NCBI GenBank assembly: GCA_026014725.1 | Contig: JAOZHV010000052.1 | Location: 62,001 to 126,000, forward strand | Length of the DNA stretch: 64,000 nucleotides | Direction: 5' to 3' | Origin: Candidatus Bathyarchaeota archaeon | Lineage (GTDB): Archaea; Thermoproteota; Bathyarchaeia; Bathyarchaeales; Bathycorpusculaceae | Shown: piece after piece, positions 52,836 to 62,222 of the stretch | Position numbering within the stretch: position 1 is the stretch's first letter | How the letters are laid out: each line of letters starts with the position of its first letter | Translations under genes and position numbers: made by a program | The notes under the pieces: model-generated | Told to the model about the DNA's origin: nothing | What the model saw: only the letters and a program-made list of their open reading frames with translations | Database searches by the model: none

Positions 52836-55397
52836 ATAAGAAAATTCCCAATCATAGCAATTCTATCTTTCTTGTTGCTTTCATCAGTTTACGCTCCAAT
52901 TTCACTCTACCAAACGAACTCTGTTAGTGCACAAGTTAACGCTTCAAACAGCGCGGTTTTGAACCAGTATGATTGGCCCCAGTTCCAAGGCGATTCCTCT
53001 TACGCTCGGTTTTCAGCAGGCCCCGCCCCCAACAAATTCTCAATCTTGTGGGAAACTAACATGACTGAAATTCAACCCTACATCTCAGCGTTCAACGGAA
53101 AAATCTACGCCTGCAACCACACGCACGCTTTAGCGCTTGACCAAACAGGAAAAATCGTGTGGGGAACAGCTTTTCCTGAACGTACAACGTGGCCTGTCGC
53201 CTACAAAATCGATGATTCACACATGGTAGTGGAGAACTATTGTTTTAACCCCGAAACAGGCGCTCTGCTGTGGACCAGCACTGATTTTAATGCTTTCACA
53301 GGCATCTTCAACAGCAACGTCTACAGCCCCGAAGAAAAAATGTTCTACACCAAAGTCGGCTCCTACATAGAAGCTTGGGACTTCTCAAACCCAGCAAAAC
53401 CGCCAACACGAACGTGGAGAACCTACATACGCGGCGGCGGCATAACAGGCATCGGAACTGCATACGGCGACGGCAAGGTTTTCACTGGCTCGTTTGAGAA
53501 CCAGCAGTTGGCGCTTGATGCCAAAACAGGCGATGTTTTATGGACAACCCTGACCAAGGGTCCAATGGTTTTCACGGGTGCTTACTCTGATGGCAGATAC
53601 TTCAAGGGAGGCACAGACGACAACACAATGTACTGCTTTAACGCCACAAACGGCGAAATCCTCTGGACATACAAACCTGACACAAACGGCTACTTCGTCA
53701 CAGGCTGCGCTGTAGCATACGGCATGGTTTATGAAATGAACAAAGACGGTTTCCTCTACGCTTTCGATGTGGAAACAGGCGAGGTAATGTGGAAGTACAA
53801 GGGTCCAAACGATTCGCTCATGTGGCCTGGAATGCCCACAGTTGCAGACGGCAAACTCTACGTGACAACAGGGCAATCCGCCCAGTACAATGCTCCTGAA
53901 GGCATATCCGAGTTCTCTTGTTTAAACGCTTTCACAGGTGAAACTATTTGGTCACTTACCTTAGAAGCGTTGCCACCACGAGAATCTGTTGCCATTGCTT
54001 ACGGCATGTTGCTTATGATTCCAGGTGACGTAACAACAGCGGTTGATACGATTTCAGGAACCGAGTACACTACAGCTAACCAGATATGGGCAATTGGAGA
54101 GAAATCGGTTCCCGTTAGTTCTTGGCCTATGTGGCGTGCTGACCCAGTCCACTCGTCTACAGCGCCAATTGGTCCAGCAAACCTTTCTTTGACTTGGAAG
54201 TTTGAAACAAAAGGCTCAGTTATTTCTTCACCAAGCGTAGTGGACGGCATAGTCTACTTTGGCTCTCAAGATAAGAACATATATGCCATCGGCGCATGGA
54301 GCGGCCAGTTGATTTGGAAATATGAAACCTTGGCACCCATCGAATCTTCCCCTGCAGTTGTGAACGGCAGAGTTTACACGGGAGGCGACGACGGCTACGT
54401 TTACTGTTTAGATGCATACAAGGGCACGCTAATCTGGAAAACATTTGTAAACGGCGATTTACCTTTCACCTTCGGCAACTTGGTTTTGAAATCTTCACCT
54501 GCAGTTGCTGACGGCATAGTTTACGTCGGTTCCTTAGACAATTACACGTATGCTATTAACGCAAACAACGGCGACATCGTGTGGAAAACCAAAACTGAAG
54601 GTCCAGTTTCGTCTTCACCAGCGGTAGCTGGGGGTGCTGTCTACATATTGTCTGAGGAACCCCAGACAGGAGCTTTCTACAAGTTTGATGCCAAAACTGG
54701 CGATGTAATCTGGAAGAAAAAGTTCCCCTACCGAATTTCCTTTGCCGGCGGTACCCAAATGATGGGTTCTCCATCCGTCGCTGATGGCATGGTGTTTGCA
54801 ATGTCTAACTGGGGCGATTACTTCTGCATAGACACCCAAACTGGCGCGATAAAGTGGACTTTTTCAAACCCGACAGCCAGCGAGTTTATTGTTTCTTCAC
54901 CCATTTACGTTGACGGCAAAGTTTTCGTCATTGACAAATTCAACTTGGCATGTCTCGACGCAACCAACGGTTACACCATTTGGAGTACGTATACAGGCGA
55001 CGAGTTGTATGTTGCTCCTTCTTATGCTGACGGCAAAGTCTACATGGTAACGAGTCAACGTAACATATTCGTCCTAGACGTAACCAATAACGGTACAAAA
55101 ATCGCGACTGCCACCACAGGCTCCAGCAGTTGGTCATCGCCAACTATAGCTAACGGAAGATTGTATGTGGGATGCCACGACTGGAATGTTTACTGCTACT
55201 CCGAATCATACACTCAAGGTGAAAGCACACCTGCTCCTACATCTACGCCAACACCGTTCGAGTTGCCCTCTGAATACATGGTTTTAATTGCAGTCGCAGT
55301 CATCATAGTTGTCATCTTTGTTTCTGTCGGCTACTTTGTTTTGAAACGGGCTAACATCTCCCTTTCAAACCGCTTCTCCGAGAAACCCACTGATTAA
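52836..55397 (+). CDS. Secreted PQQ-like beta-propeller protein with anchor (start codon in doubt)
   Basis: A protein of about 853 residues with two propeller-like halves (blades such as VYVGSLDNYTYAINANNGDIVWKT; YFGSQDKNIYAIGAWSGQLIWKY), a Thr/Pro linker (TPAPTSTPTPF) and a C-terminal helix. Start: the in-frame sequence before the first good TTG (52872) encodes IRKFPIIAILSFLLLSSVYA, a textbook signal peptide. The strongest ribosome site, GGGGGT, sits 8 bases before an ATA (52836), not ATG. In-frame ATGs at 52803, 52812 and 52818 are cut off by TAA at 52827. So either ATA initiates, the TAA is an error or mutation, or TTG 52872 starts with a shortened signal. Confidence 0.82.
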   Translation: MRKFPIIAILSFLLLSSVYAPISLYQTNSVSAQVNASNSAVLNQYDWPQFQGDSSYARFSAGPAPNKFSILWETNMTEIQPYISAFNGKIYACNHTHALALDQTGKIVWGTAFPERTTWPVAYKIDDSHMVVENYCFNPETGALLWTSTDFNAFTGIFNSNVYSPEEKMFYTKVGSYIEAWDFSNPAKPPTRTWRTYIRGGGITGIGTAYGDGKVFTGSFENQQLALDAKTGDVLWTTLTKGPMVFTGAYSDGRYFKGGTDDNTMYCFNATNGEILWTYKPDTNGYFVTGCAVAYGMVYEMNKDGFLYAFDVETGEVMWKYKGPNDSLMWPGMPTVADGKLYVTTGQSAQYNAPEGISEFSCLNAFTGETIWSLTLEALPPRESVAIAYGMLLMIPGDVTTAVDTISGTEYTTANQIWAIGEKSVPVSSWPMWRADPVHSSTAPIGPANLSLTWKFETKGSVISSPSVVDGIVYFGSQDKNIYAIGAWSGQLIWKYETLAPIESSPAVVNGRVYTGGDDGYVYCLDAYKGTLIWKTFVNGDLPFTFGNLVLKSSPAVADGIVYVGSLDNYTYAINANNGDIVWKTKTEGPVSSSPAVAGGAVYILSEEPQTGAFYKFDAKTGDVIWKKKFPYRISFAGGTQMMGSPSVADGMVFAMSNWGDYFCIDTQTGAIKWTFSNPTASEFIVSSPIYVDGKVFVIDKFNLACLDATNGYTIWSTYTGDELYVAPSYADGKVYMVTSQRNIFVLDVTNNGTKIATATTGSSSWSSPTIANGRLYVGCHDWNVYCYSESYTQGESTPAPTSTPTPFELPSEYMVLIAVAVIIVVIFVSVGYFVLKRANISLSNRFSEKPTD

Positions 55398-55465
55398 AAG
55401 TACTCCTGCTCAGCGCGCTCTTAACTTGAAGAAACCGATTTTCTGGTCACAATTGACAGAACCCG

Positions 55466-55553
55466 AACATATTTGGAGCATATTAGAAACTCTATGCAGA
55501 AACCTATAGGGGGTGGGTTACTATTGGTGATTTTGGCGGTCAATAGCATGTTG
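55466..55553 (+). repeat. Intergenic repeat R1, copy B
   Basis: Aligns with 3579-3665, same strand. The identical 24-base block is 55491-55514. CTATTG (55521-55526) pairs with CAATAG (55541-55546), where copy A has TTATTG/CAATAA: one base pair changed on both sides, keeping the stem, with the same 14-base loop. It lies upstream of the first Dph6-like gene. Confidence 0.7.
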
Positions 55554-55686
55554 AAAACTTGTTGTCACGTTATTCTGAAAACGCAACTTAAACGTAGCGG
55601 TGTTGTCGGATTTCGTAAACGCTTAATAAGTTAACATGTTTAGTCTAACATCCAAAACAATTCAAACTCGCTTGGATGTTAAAGCA

Positions 55687-56442
55687 ATGAAAGTTGTTGT
55701 TCACTGGAGCGGCGGAAAAGACTGCTGCACAGCACTCCACAAAGTAATCGAGCAGGGACACGAAGTAGCATGCTTGGTTACGTACATTTACATGGATCCC
55801 TACATTTTCCACAGCTTCAAAGTCATAGAGCTGCAAGCGAAAACGCTGGGGCTTCCGCACCAGTTTGTAAAAATCACAGACAACCGTTATGACGATATTA
55901 TGGGTACCCTTGAACGGCTACATAAAGAAGAAGGCGTCGAAGCCATAGTCACAGGCGACATCGACAACGTCCATCATAGGCGCGTGTGGAAAGACGCTTG
56001 CAAAAAATTAGGCGTCAAACTCTTAATGCCGCTTTGGGATAGACCGCTCAACCTGATTCCAGGCAGTCGCTACCGCAAGCGAATCATGGAAATTGAGCAG
56101 TCAACAGGAGTTAAAGCAATCCTGAGCTGCATTGACCAAAGATACTTCACGCAGGATTGGCTGGGGCGCTGGATTGACAGGAAATGCATCGAAGACATGA
56201 AGCCCCTCGTTGGTCCAGCAGGTAAAGGAATAGATGTCTCAGGCGAGCCTGGCGAGTACCACTCAACTTCACTTGATGCGCCATTGTTCAAGGAACGCAT
56301 TGAAATAACCAAATTCACCAAGAAAAGCAAAGTGGTTGATTTTGGAGGCTCGCCCTTCAGAGAGGGAAACTTTCTCTATATGGATATTGAAGAAGCCGTT
56401 CTTAAACCCAAAAACCAAAACACCCCTTCCCTAAAACAGTAG
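55687..56442 (+). CDS. Dph6-like PP-loop ATPase (diphthine-ammonia ligase family), paralogue 1
   Basis: A 251-residue adenine-nucleotide alpha-hydrolase. The PP-loop is SGGKDCC (residues 8-14), then HKVIEQGHEVACLVTY; VEAIVTGDI and EPGEYHSTSLDAPLF are the later family signatures. Dph6 amidates diphthine on EF2 with ATP and ammonia; other members of this MJ0570-type group are uncharacterised. I chose ATG 55687 because the paralogue at 60607 begins at the same residue. It is flanked by repeats R1 and R2 and sits among B12-rSAM genes. One paralogue may be the true diphthamide enzyme and the other diverged. Confidence 0.85.
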   Translation: MKVVVHWSGGKDCCTALHKVIEQGHEVACLVTYIYMDPYIFHSFKVIELQAKTLGLPHQFVKITDNRYDDIMGTLERLHKEEGVEAIVTGDIDNVHHRRVWKDACKKLGVKLLMPLWDRPLNLIPGSRYRKRIMEIEQSTGVKAILSCIDQRYFTQDWLGRWIDRKCIEDMKPLVGPAGKGIDVSGEPGEYHSTSLDAPLFKERIEITKFTKKSKVVDFGGSPFREGNFLYMDIEEAVLKPKNQNTPSLKQ

Positions 56443-56460
56443 TTCAAGCCTTTTTTGATT

Positions 56461-56547
56461 GGTTTGTTTTTTTATAGTAGAAGAAGAGAGTGCCCGCCCT
56501 ACTCATCATCTACCAGCAGATATTGTAAATTATTGCTTTTTTGTGTC
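56461..56547 (+). repeat. Intergenic repeat R2, copy 2
   Basis: Aligns with 28333-28414: TAGTAGAAGAA (56475-56485), ACTCATCATCTACCAG (56501-56516), TTGCTTTTTTGTGTC (56533-56547), with a 3-base length change between the first two blocks. It lies just after the Dph6-like gene. No gene covers it. Confidence 0.65.
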
Positions 56548-56684
56548 ATCGTTAGCCCCAGACTGCAGGCAGGTTGTAGCCAATTCTGCAACTTGATTAA
56601 AAATTTAAAGATTGCCGTTGACCTGTTTTATCGTAATGTTGATAAAGCGACCCTGCCCTAGAACAGTAAAGTCTGGAGTTAAGC

Positions 56685-56990
56685 ATGGTGTCAGAAAAAC
56701 AAGTTATCGGCAACCTTACACTAAACATTGTTTGGCTCTGCGGAGGAACAACCGCCGACATAACTCCAGCGCCGCCGGTAAAGTTTAAAATGGATCAAGC
56801 ATGTGAAAAAATAAAAAAACAACACCTGAAAATCCGTGTGAAGTCGCCGATGATGTTGATGTTTGATTATATGAAGATGGAGATAAGCCTCTTTGACGGG
56901 GGGCGTATGCTAATCAAAAACGTCACGGACAACAAACTGCCAACAAAAGCCTACATCGAAATTCTCAAAACAATCAACGTGCCTATATAG
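56685..56990 (+). CDS. Small unknown protein, possibly a ThiF/MoeB-tail-like domain
   Basis: A 101-residue protein with no signal or membrane segment. The end LFDGGRMLIKNVTDNKLPTKAY... ILK resembles the C-terminal domain of archaeal ThiF/HesA-type E1-like proteins (LFxDGRxxIKxx...A..IY..IL), and PAPPVKFKMDQACEKI could be the first strand and helix. Without the adenylation domain it cannot act as E1. This is weak recognition; treat it as unknown. Its stop is 9 bases from the converging B12-rSAM gene's stop. Confidence 0.6.
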   Translation: MVSEKQVIGNLTLNIVWLCGGTTADITPAPPVKFKMDQACEKIKKQHLKIRVKSPMMLMFDYMKMEISLFDGGRMLIKNVTDNKLPTKAYIEILKTINVPI

Positions 56991-56998
56991 CAAAATGG

Positions 56999-58360
56999 CT
57001 AGTGAAAAATCAGTTTAGTACCTTTCTTGAGGGCGCTTGCAAAGCCTTCTTGCCGAATAACGCGGATCAGCCTAGCCGCTGACTTTTGGCAGTTCCGCTG
57101 GAAGTCTCTTTGGATTTTCACAAGCATATCATAATCGAAGTCGGCAGTTTTGACGCGTGCCAAATAGTTATCCATCTGGTCATACAAGTCTTGGTTTACT
57201 ACTTCATCGTAGAGTTTGCTGCCGGGGCAAGCGATGTAAATGTTGAATTGGCACCAGTCGGAATTCAAGCTCTTCGCGAACTTGAATGTGTCTTTCATGT
57301 CGTTAACTGTTTCTCCGGGGATTCCGAGCATAAATGAAGTAGCTGTTCGGATTCCAACTTGCCTGCACAACTCAAAAGTGCGTTTTACCTCTTGCAAATC
57401 GATGCCCTTGTTTAGCTTCTGCTGAATCTTGGGTGAGCCCGATTCGAGCCCAAAGAAGATGGTTTGGCAACCAGCAGACTTCATGTCAAAGAGCAATTCT
57501 TTTGAGATTAGGTCTGCTCGGGTTTCACATGTCCACTTAAGGTCTAACTTATTTTCTACAATTAGGCGGCAAAGCTCAGCTGTTCGTGTTTTGTTTATGG
57601 TAAAGTTGTCGCCGACAAAGTAGATGCCTCTTGTGCTGTAATTCGCTATCATGTGCTTTATTTCGTCTATGACTCTTTTCGGTGAAAAAGCGCGGCAAGT
57701 GGGTCCCCACAACTCTCTGGTTTCGCAGTAGGCGCATTTGTAGGGGCACCCTCGCAGTATACTCATGGTGTCAACAGGTTTAACATCCAAGTAGCTCAAG
57801 GCGCGATCATACATTTTCATCGGCAACAAATGACGCGCAGGAAACGGCACGGCATCCAAATCGGCGATGAACTCTGGTGGACTCTTAACGTTCTTGCCGT
57901 TTAGCCTAAGTGCCACGCCAGGAATCTTAGAAATTGTGCTGTCTGGTTCGCCTTTCAGGATGCTATTGGCAAGCTTTACCATTGCTTGCTCTCCTTCGCC
58001 GATGACTACGTAGTCTATTTCTTTATGCGCCAGCATGGTGTCAGGCATGTATGACGGGTGAGGACCGCCAACCACCACTCTGCAGGTTGGGCAGGCTTCC
58101 TTAACCGCCTTGGCTGTCTCGATGCATCGCTCGTACGTGAGGGAACTGCAGGTTATGCCCACAATTGTTGGCGAGCGCTTTTTGACTTCCAGCTTGACTT
58201 CTTCGATTGGTCGCTCCAGCAAGTAATTGTCATAGATTTCAGTTTGAAAGCTGCTCTTTTCTAGGGCTGCAGCAACATAGGCTAATCCCAGTGGAGGAAG
58301 CTTTCCAGCCATGCCCCAAGGCGATTTTAACGGTGGAGCAGTGGTCATCAGAAGAATCAA
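56999..58360 (-). CDS. B12-binding-domain radical SAM enzyme (subgroup A)
   Basis: A 453-residue enzyme. It starts at TTG 58360 (preceded by GGAG), giving ILLMTTAPP at the N-terminus, exactly as in its paralogue at 60835. The B12-like domain has PPLGLAYVAAAL, IVGITCSSLTYERC and GGPHPSY; the SAM cluster is C205-x3-C209-x2-C212 (CPYKCAYC), followed by CRAFSPKRVIDEI and FVGDNFTINK. Subgroup A differs from B by CETR(E/K)LWG after the cysteines. It is 17 bases after the subgroup-B gene at 58378, so the pair is one operon. Substrate unknown. Confidence 0.87.
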   Translation of the reverse strand: MILLMTTAPPLKSPWGMAGKLPPLGLAYVAAALEKSSFQTEIYDNYLLERPIEEVKLEVKKRSPTIVGITCSSLTYERCIETAKAVKEACPTCRVVVGGPHPSYMPDTMLAHKEIDYVVIGEGEQAMVKLANSILKGEPDSTISKIPGVALRLNGKNVKSPPEFIADLDAVPFPARHLLPMKMYDRALSYLDVKPVDTMSILRGCPYKCAYCETRELWGPTCRAFSPKRVIDEIKHMIANYSTRGIYFVGDNFTINKTRTAELCRLIVENKLDLKWTCETRADLISKELLFDMKSAGCQTIFFGLESGSPKIQQKLNKGIDLQEVKRTFELCRQVGIRTATSFMLGIPGETVNDMKDTFKFAKSLNSDWCQFNIYIACPGSKLYDEVVNQDLYDQMDNYLARVKTADFDYDMLVKIQRDFQRNCQKSAARLIRVIRQEGFASALKKGTKLIFH

Positions 58361-58377
58361 AGTGCTTTCTCCAAGCT

Positions 58378-59790
58378 TTATTTTAGTATACTGTCTGCTT
58401 TTGCCCTCACAGCTCTGCGGAAGTGCGCCAGTATTAGGCGAAATGCGCCAAGACCCCACATCTTGCCCTTCTTGAACATGCCCAAAGCACTGACAAAGTA
58501 TGCTGGACTGAGGTAGAAGCTTTGGAAGGCTTGCTCTCGTATTTGGCTGAGTTCTTGCATGGTCATGTTTGGAATCTCAAACGTTGGGGTTGCCGTGTCG
58601 TACTTATCAAAGTCAGTTATTTTCAGCGAGCCGTTGGCTTTGACTTCGTCATACATGGGTGTTCCTGGGTAAGGTGTGGCTATGTAGAAGCCGACATCAT
58701 TAGGGTTGAGTTCCTTGATGAACCGTATTGTTTCCCAAGCGCTCTCCTTGGTTTCGCCTGGAAAGCCCAAAATGACTCCTGCAACCGTCATTAAGCCTGC
58801 TTCTTTTGCCCACTTAAACGCGCGCCTTGTCTGCGCGAGCGAGAAGCCTTTGCCCATGCTTTCTAATTGTTTCTTTGAGCCTGATTCAACGCCGAACCAA
58901 ACACCGACGCAACCTGCCTTACGCATCTTGACAAGTAGCTCTTTGCTGACCATGTCCACGCGGGTTTCACAATCCCATTTAATCTTTAAACCTCGGCGGT
59001 GTATCTCGTCGCAGATTTCTTCGGTTCTGGCTTGGTCTACTGTGAAGGCGTCGTCGTAAAATGTGAATTGGGTTGCATGATAGGTCTTGTGCAGATACTC
59101 TAGTTCGTCAACTACGTTTTTTGGGCTTCGCATGCGGTATTTTCTGCCGAACATTCGGACAGCAGTGCAGAAGTTACACCAGAACACACAGCCTCTGCTT
59201 GTCATCACAGGGTAAGGTATCGAACCGTACTTGCGGAGATTATCACTGTGCTTCCAAAGATGCAGTGCTGGGAAAGGCAAGCTGTCGAGGTCTTCCAAAA
59301 AGGGGCGGTCAGGGTTCCTCTTGATTTTGTTGTCTTCCCTGCAAGTTGTTCCTACAAGGTCGTGGAAGGCTTGATGGTTTTCCACTCTCTGGGCGAGTTC
59401 AAGCATTGTTTGTTCTCCTTCACCTCTTACGATAACGTCTAAGGCTGGCTCTTCCTGCAATGCCTTGTCATCCCAGAAAGTGACATGTGACCCGCCGATT
59501 GCTGTTATGCAGTTTGGGAAAACCTCTTTTGCACTTTTTGCGATTTTGAGGGCTGACTTGTAAGTGAGTGTGGTGGAGGTGATGCCGACTATGTCAGGTT
59601 TAAATTTAATGAGTTCTTCTCTGACCTGTTCGTGGGTAAGGTTGTATGCTTGGCAATCAACCACGTTAACTTGAAAATTGTTCTTGTGCAATACCGCGCC
59701 CAAGTAACCAAGACCCAGTGGCATGAACGCTGGATGCTGATGCGAACCAACTGGGTAGGGTGGATTGACAAGAGTTATGCGAGTTTTCAT
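58378..59790 (-). CDS. B12-binding-domain radical SAM enzyme (subgroup B)
   Basis: A 470-residue enzyme. LVNPPYPVG and MPLGLGYLGAVL start the B12-like domain, IVGITSTTLTYKSA and GGSHVTFWDD continue it, and the SAM cluster is C201-x3-C205-x2-C208 (CVFWCNFC). YRMRSPKNVVDELEYL and FTFYDDAFTVD follow. It is closely like the partial gene at 63266, even in FWDD and DRPFLEDLDSLPFPA. AGGGAAG precedes the ATG. It lies between a Dph6-like gene and a subgroup-A gene, all minus strand. Confidence 0.88.
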   Translation of the reverse strand: MKTRITLVNPPYPVGSHQHPAFMPLGLGYLGAVLHKNNFQVNVVDCQAYNLTHEQVREELIKFKPDIVGITSTTLTYKSALKIAKSAKEVFPNCITAIGGSHVTFWDDKALQEEPALDVIVRGEGEQTMLELAQRVENHQAFHDLVGTTCREDNKIKRNPDRPFLEDLDSLPFPALHLWKHSDNLRKYGSIPYPVMTSRGCVFWCNFCTAVRMFGRKYRMRSPKNVVDELEYLHKTYHATQFTFYDDAFTVDQARTEEICDEIHRRGLKIKWDCETRVDMVSKELLVKMRKAGCVGVWFGVESGSKKQLESMGKGFSLAQTRRAFKWAKEAGLMTVAGVILGFPGETKESAWETIRFIKELNPNDVGFYIATPYPGTPMYDEVKANGSLKITDFDKYDTATPTFEIPNMTMQELSQIREQAFQSFYLSPAYFVSALGMFKKGKMWGLGAFRLILAHFRRAVRAKADSILK

Positions 59791-59878
59791 TGCGCTTCCC
59801 TAGGCAATAGGAGTTTACATATTTGGGGTTCATTTACTTTATGCAAAACTAATCGAGTTCTCAACAACGGCGTTTCCA

Positions 59879-60607
59879 TCAAGTTACCAGCCCTTTTGGA
59901 GTTTCTTTTGGCTTCAAGAACGCTTCTTTTATGTCCATGTAGAGCCAGTTTCTCTTCCAATTCTTCGCTTTCTCCTTCTTGGTTTTCTTTTTGAATTTGC
60001 TAACGACTAGCGAGTCTTTAAAGAAAGGCGCATCCACAATCGTCGTGTGGTATCCTTGTCCGTCTTCGCTGGACACGTCTATGCCTTTTTCATCTGCCAA
60101 CTGCTTTAGCTCTTTAATGGAGTTGCTGTCGATGGTGCGTCCTAACCATTCTTCGCCAAAAAAGTCCGTGTTGATGCAGTTGAGCATGGGTTTTAAGCCA
60201 GCGTCAACCACTTCCTTGAGAACGTCATAGGTGTCGCCTGAAGGATTCTCTAGCGGCATCATGAAAGCCATGCCTGCTTGTTTTGCCATGCTCTCGTAAT
60301 AGCTTGAGTGGACGATGGCGCATCCTGCGCCTACGATGTCGCCTGTAACCATGCCTTCGACGCCTTCTTCATCGTGCAATTTGACAAGAGTTTTGAGGAT
60401 GTCTTCGTATGACTTCTTAATTTTGACCCGTTTCAGGGGCACGCCTAAAGTTTTGGATTGGAGCTCCATCAGTTTGAAGCTGTGAAAGACGTAATCTCTC
60501 ATGTACTCGTAGGTGAGAAGGTAAGCAACCTCATGTCCCTGCTTGAGGACTTTGTGGTAAGCTAAACAACATTCTTTTCCTCCGCTCCAGTGGACAACTA
60601 ATTTCAT
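59879..60607 (-). CDS. Dph6-like PP-loop ATPase, paralogue 2
   Basis: A 242-residue paralogue of 55687-56442. The PP-loop reads SGGKECC (residues 8-14), with Asp replaced by Glu relative to the first copy; VEGMVTGDIVGAGCAIVH and DGQGYHTTIVDAPFF are the other signatures, the latter lacking the usual GEY/H order. This divergence near the active site suggests altered substrate or reduced diphthamide activity. ATG 60607 has AAGG upstream. It starts the minus-strand operon with two B12-rSAM genes (gap 88 bases). Confidence 0.85.
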   Translation of the reverse strand: MKLVVHWSGGKECCLAYHKVLKQGHEVAYLLTYEYMRDYVFHSFKLMELQSKTLGVPLKRVKIKKSYEDILKTLVKLHDEEGVEGMVTGDIVGAGCAIVHSSYYESMAKQAGMAFMMPLENPSGDTYDVLKEVVDAGLKPMLNCINTDFFGEEWLGRTIDSNSIKELKQLADEKGIDVSSEDGQGYHTTIVDAPFFKDSLVVSKFKKKTKKEKAKNWKRNWLYMDIKEAFLKPKETPKGLVT

Positions 60608-60834
60608 TTTGAACGCCTTCTGCTGGAAAAAGGCGGGTGGAACCGCTATAAAGTTTTGCATTAACCAGCAGTAATCAGTCAAATCAGCAAAAATAGCAAC
60701 AAAATGTTAACCATGACATTTTGAGTTAAAGCTATAAACTGCCAAATAATCAAAACTAAGCAAACATTCAAAGAGAGAGCCACCGTGACACACAGCCAGC
60801 TAAACCAAACATGCGGCAACGAGGAGAAGCAAAT

Positions 60835-62211
60835 TTGATTCTTTTAATGACCACAGCGCCCCCTGAAAGCGGCGCATGGTACCTTGGAAAACGCTTGCCT
60901 CCGATAGGTTTAATGTACATTGCCGCGTCGCTTGAGAAAGCTGGCTTTGAAGTGCAGATGCTCGATAACTACCTCATGAAAAAATCAATCGCTGAAGTTA
61001 AGCAGTTGGTCGCGAAGCTTAATCCGCAAATTGTAGGTATCACATGTGGCTCAGCAACTTACGCACGCTGCATAGAAACCGCCAGAGCCATAAAAGAAGT
61101 CTTGCCTAACTGCAGAATCGTCGTGGGCGGATGGCATGCTTCCTATGAACCTGACAGTTTGCTGGCGAACCCAGAAATCGATTATGTTGTTATGGGGGAA
61201 GGCGAGAGAGCCATCACACAACTTGCCACCTGCATCACTAACGGCAACGAACCCGCCGCCATGACAATCGCTGGCGTTGCATTGAGGCGGCATGGAAAAA
61301 ACATCAAAAACCCGCCTAAATTCATCGAAAACATGGATGAACTTCCTTACCCAGCAAGGCACTTGTTGCCGCTTGAACTCTACGACAGAACCATAGAATA
61401 CCTAAACGTGAAGCCCGCGGATGTCATGAGCATCTCACGCGGGTGCGTCTACAACTGTGGCTTCTGTGAAACAAGAAAACTTTGGGGCAACATCTGCCGA
61501 GGCTTCAGCCCGCAAAGGGTTATCGGTGAAATGCAGGATTTAATGAGTAAATACGGCACGAAAGGCATCTATTTTATCAACGACAACTTTACGCTCAGAA
61601 AAAAAGAAACCCTGGAATTATGCGAATTAATGGTCAAAAACAAATTGGATTTAGAGTGGGTTTGCGACACACGCGTTGACCTCGTCAACCAAGAACTCCT
61701 AGAAAAGATGAGCAGAGCAGGATGCAAGACAATCTGGTTTGGCGTTGAATCAGGCTCAGAAAGAATGCTGCAACGGATTGGCAGAAACACAACGCTGAAG
61801 CAGATAGAAACCGCTTTTGAGCTTTGCCGCAAAAACAGAATACAAACCGCCTGCTCGTTTATGCTTGGCATGCCTGATGAGACGCTCAAAGACATGGAGA
61901 TGTCGCTTAGGTTCGCTAAGAAGTTGAATCCTGACTGGTGTTTGTTTAACGTTTTCATCGCTAACCCAGACAGCAGGCTCTACCAAGAAGTGCTTGAATC
62001 AGGAAAATACGATAAACTTGACGATTTCTTGCTGAGTGTGAAAACTGAAGAGTTCGATTACAACTCGCTTCTGGAAATCCAGCGAAGGTATTTTAGGGAA
62101 TTTAACATGTCGCCAAAGCAAATAATCAAGCGAGTGAGGCGTGAAGGCGTTATCAACTTTGCAAAAAGAAGGCTCAATCCTAAAGCGCCAAAACGTGTTG
62201 GAATCGCTTAA
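60835..62211 (+). CDS. B12-binding-domain radical SAM enzyme (subgroup A)
   Basis: A 458-residue paralogue of 56999-58360. Start is TTG 60835 behind GAGGAG (60821-60826), again giving ILLMTTAPP. IVGITCGSATYARC, GGWHASYEPD and VVMGEGERA belong to the B12-like domain; the cluster is C204-x3-C208-x2-C211 (CVYNCGFC), followed by CRGFSPQRVIGEM and FINDNFTLRKK. Divergent from the Dph6-like gene at 60607 across about 230 bases. Convergent with the methyltransferase, 11 bases apart. Confidence 0.88.
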   Translation: MILLMTTAPPESGAWYLGKRLPPIGLMYIAASLEKAGFEVQMLDNYLMKKSIAEVKQLVAKLNPQIVGITCGSATYARCIETARAIKEVLPNCRIVVGGWHASYEPDSLLANPEIDYVVMGEGERAITQLATCITNGNEPAAMTIAGVALRRHGKNIKNPPKFIENMDELPYPARHLLPLELYDRTIEYLNVKPADVMSISRGCVYNCGFCETRKLWGNICRGFSPQRVIGEMQDLMSKYGTKGIYFINDNFTLRKKETLELCELMVKNKLDLEWVCDTRVDLVNQELLEKMSRAGCKTIWFGVESGSERMLQRIGRNTTLKQIETAFELCRKNRIQTACSFMLGMPDETLKDMEMSLRFAKKLNPDWCLFNVFIANPDSRLYQEVLESGKYDKLDDFLLSVKTEEFDYNSLLEIQRRYFREFNMSPKQIIKRVRREGVINFAKRRLNPKAPKRVGIA

Positions 62212-62222
62212 CAGTTTTAGCA

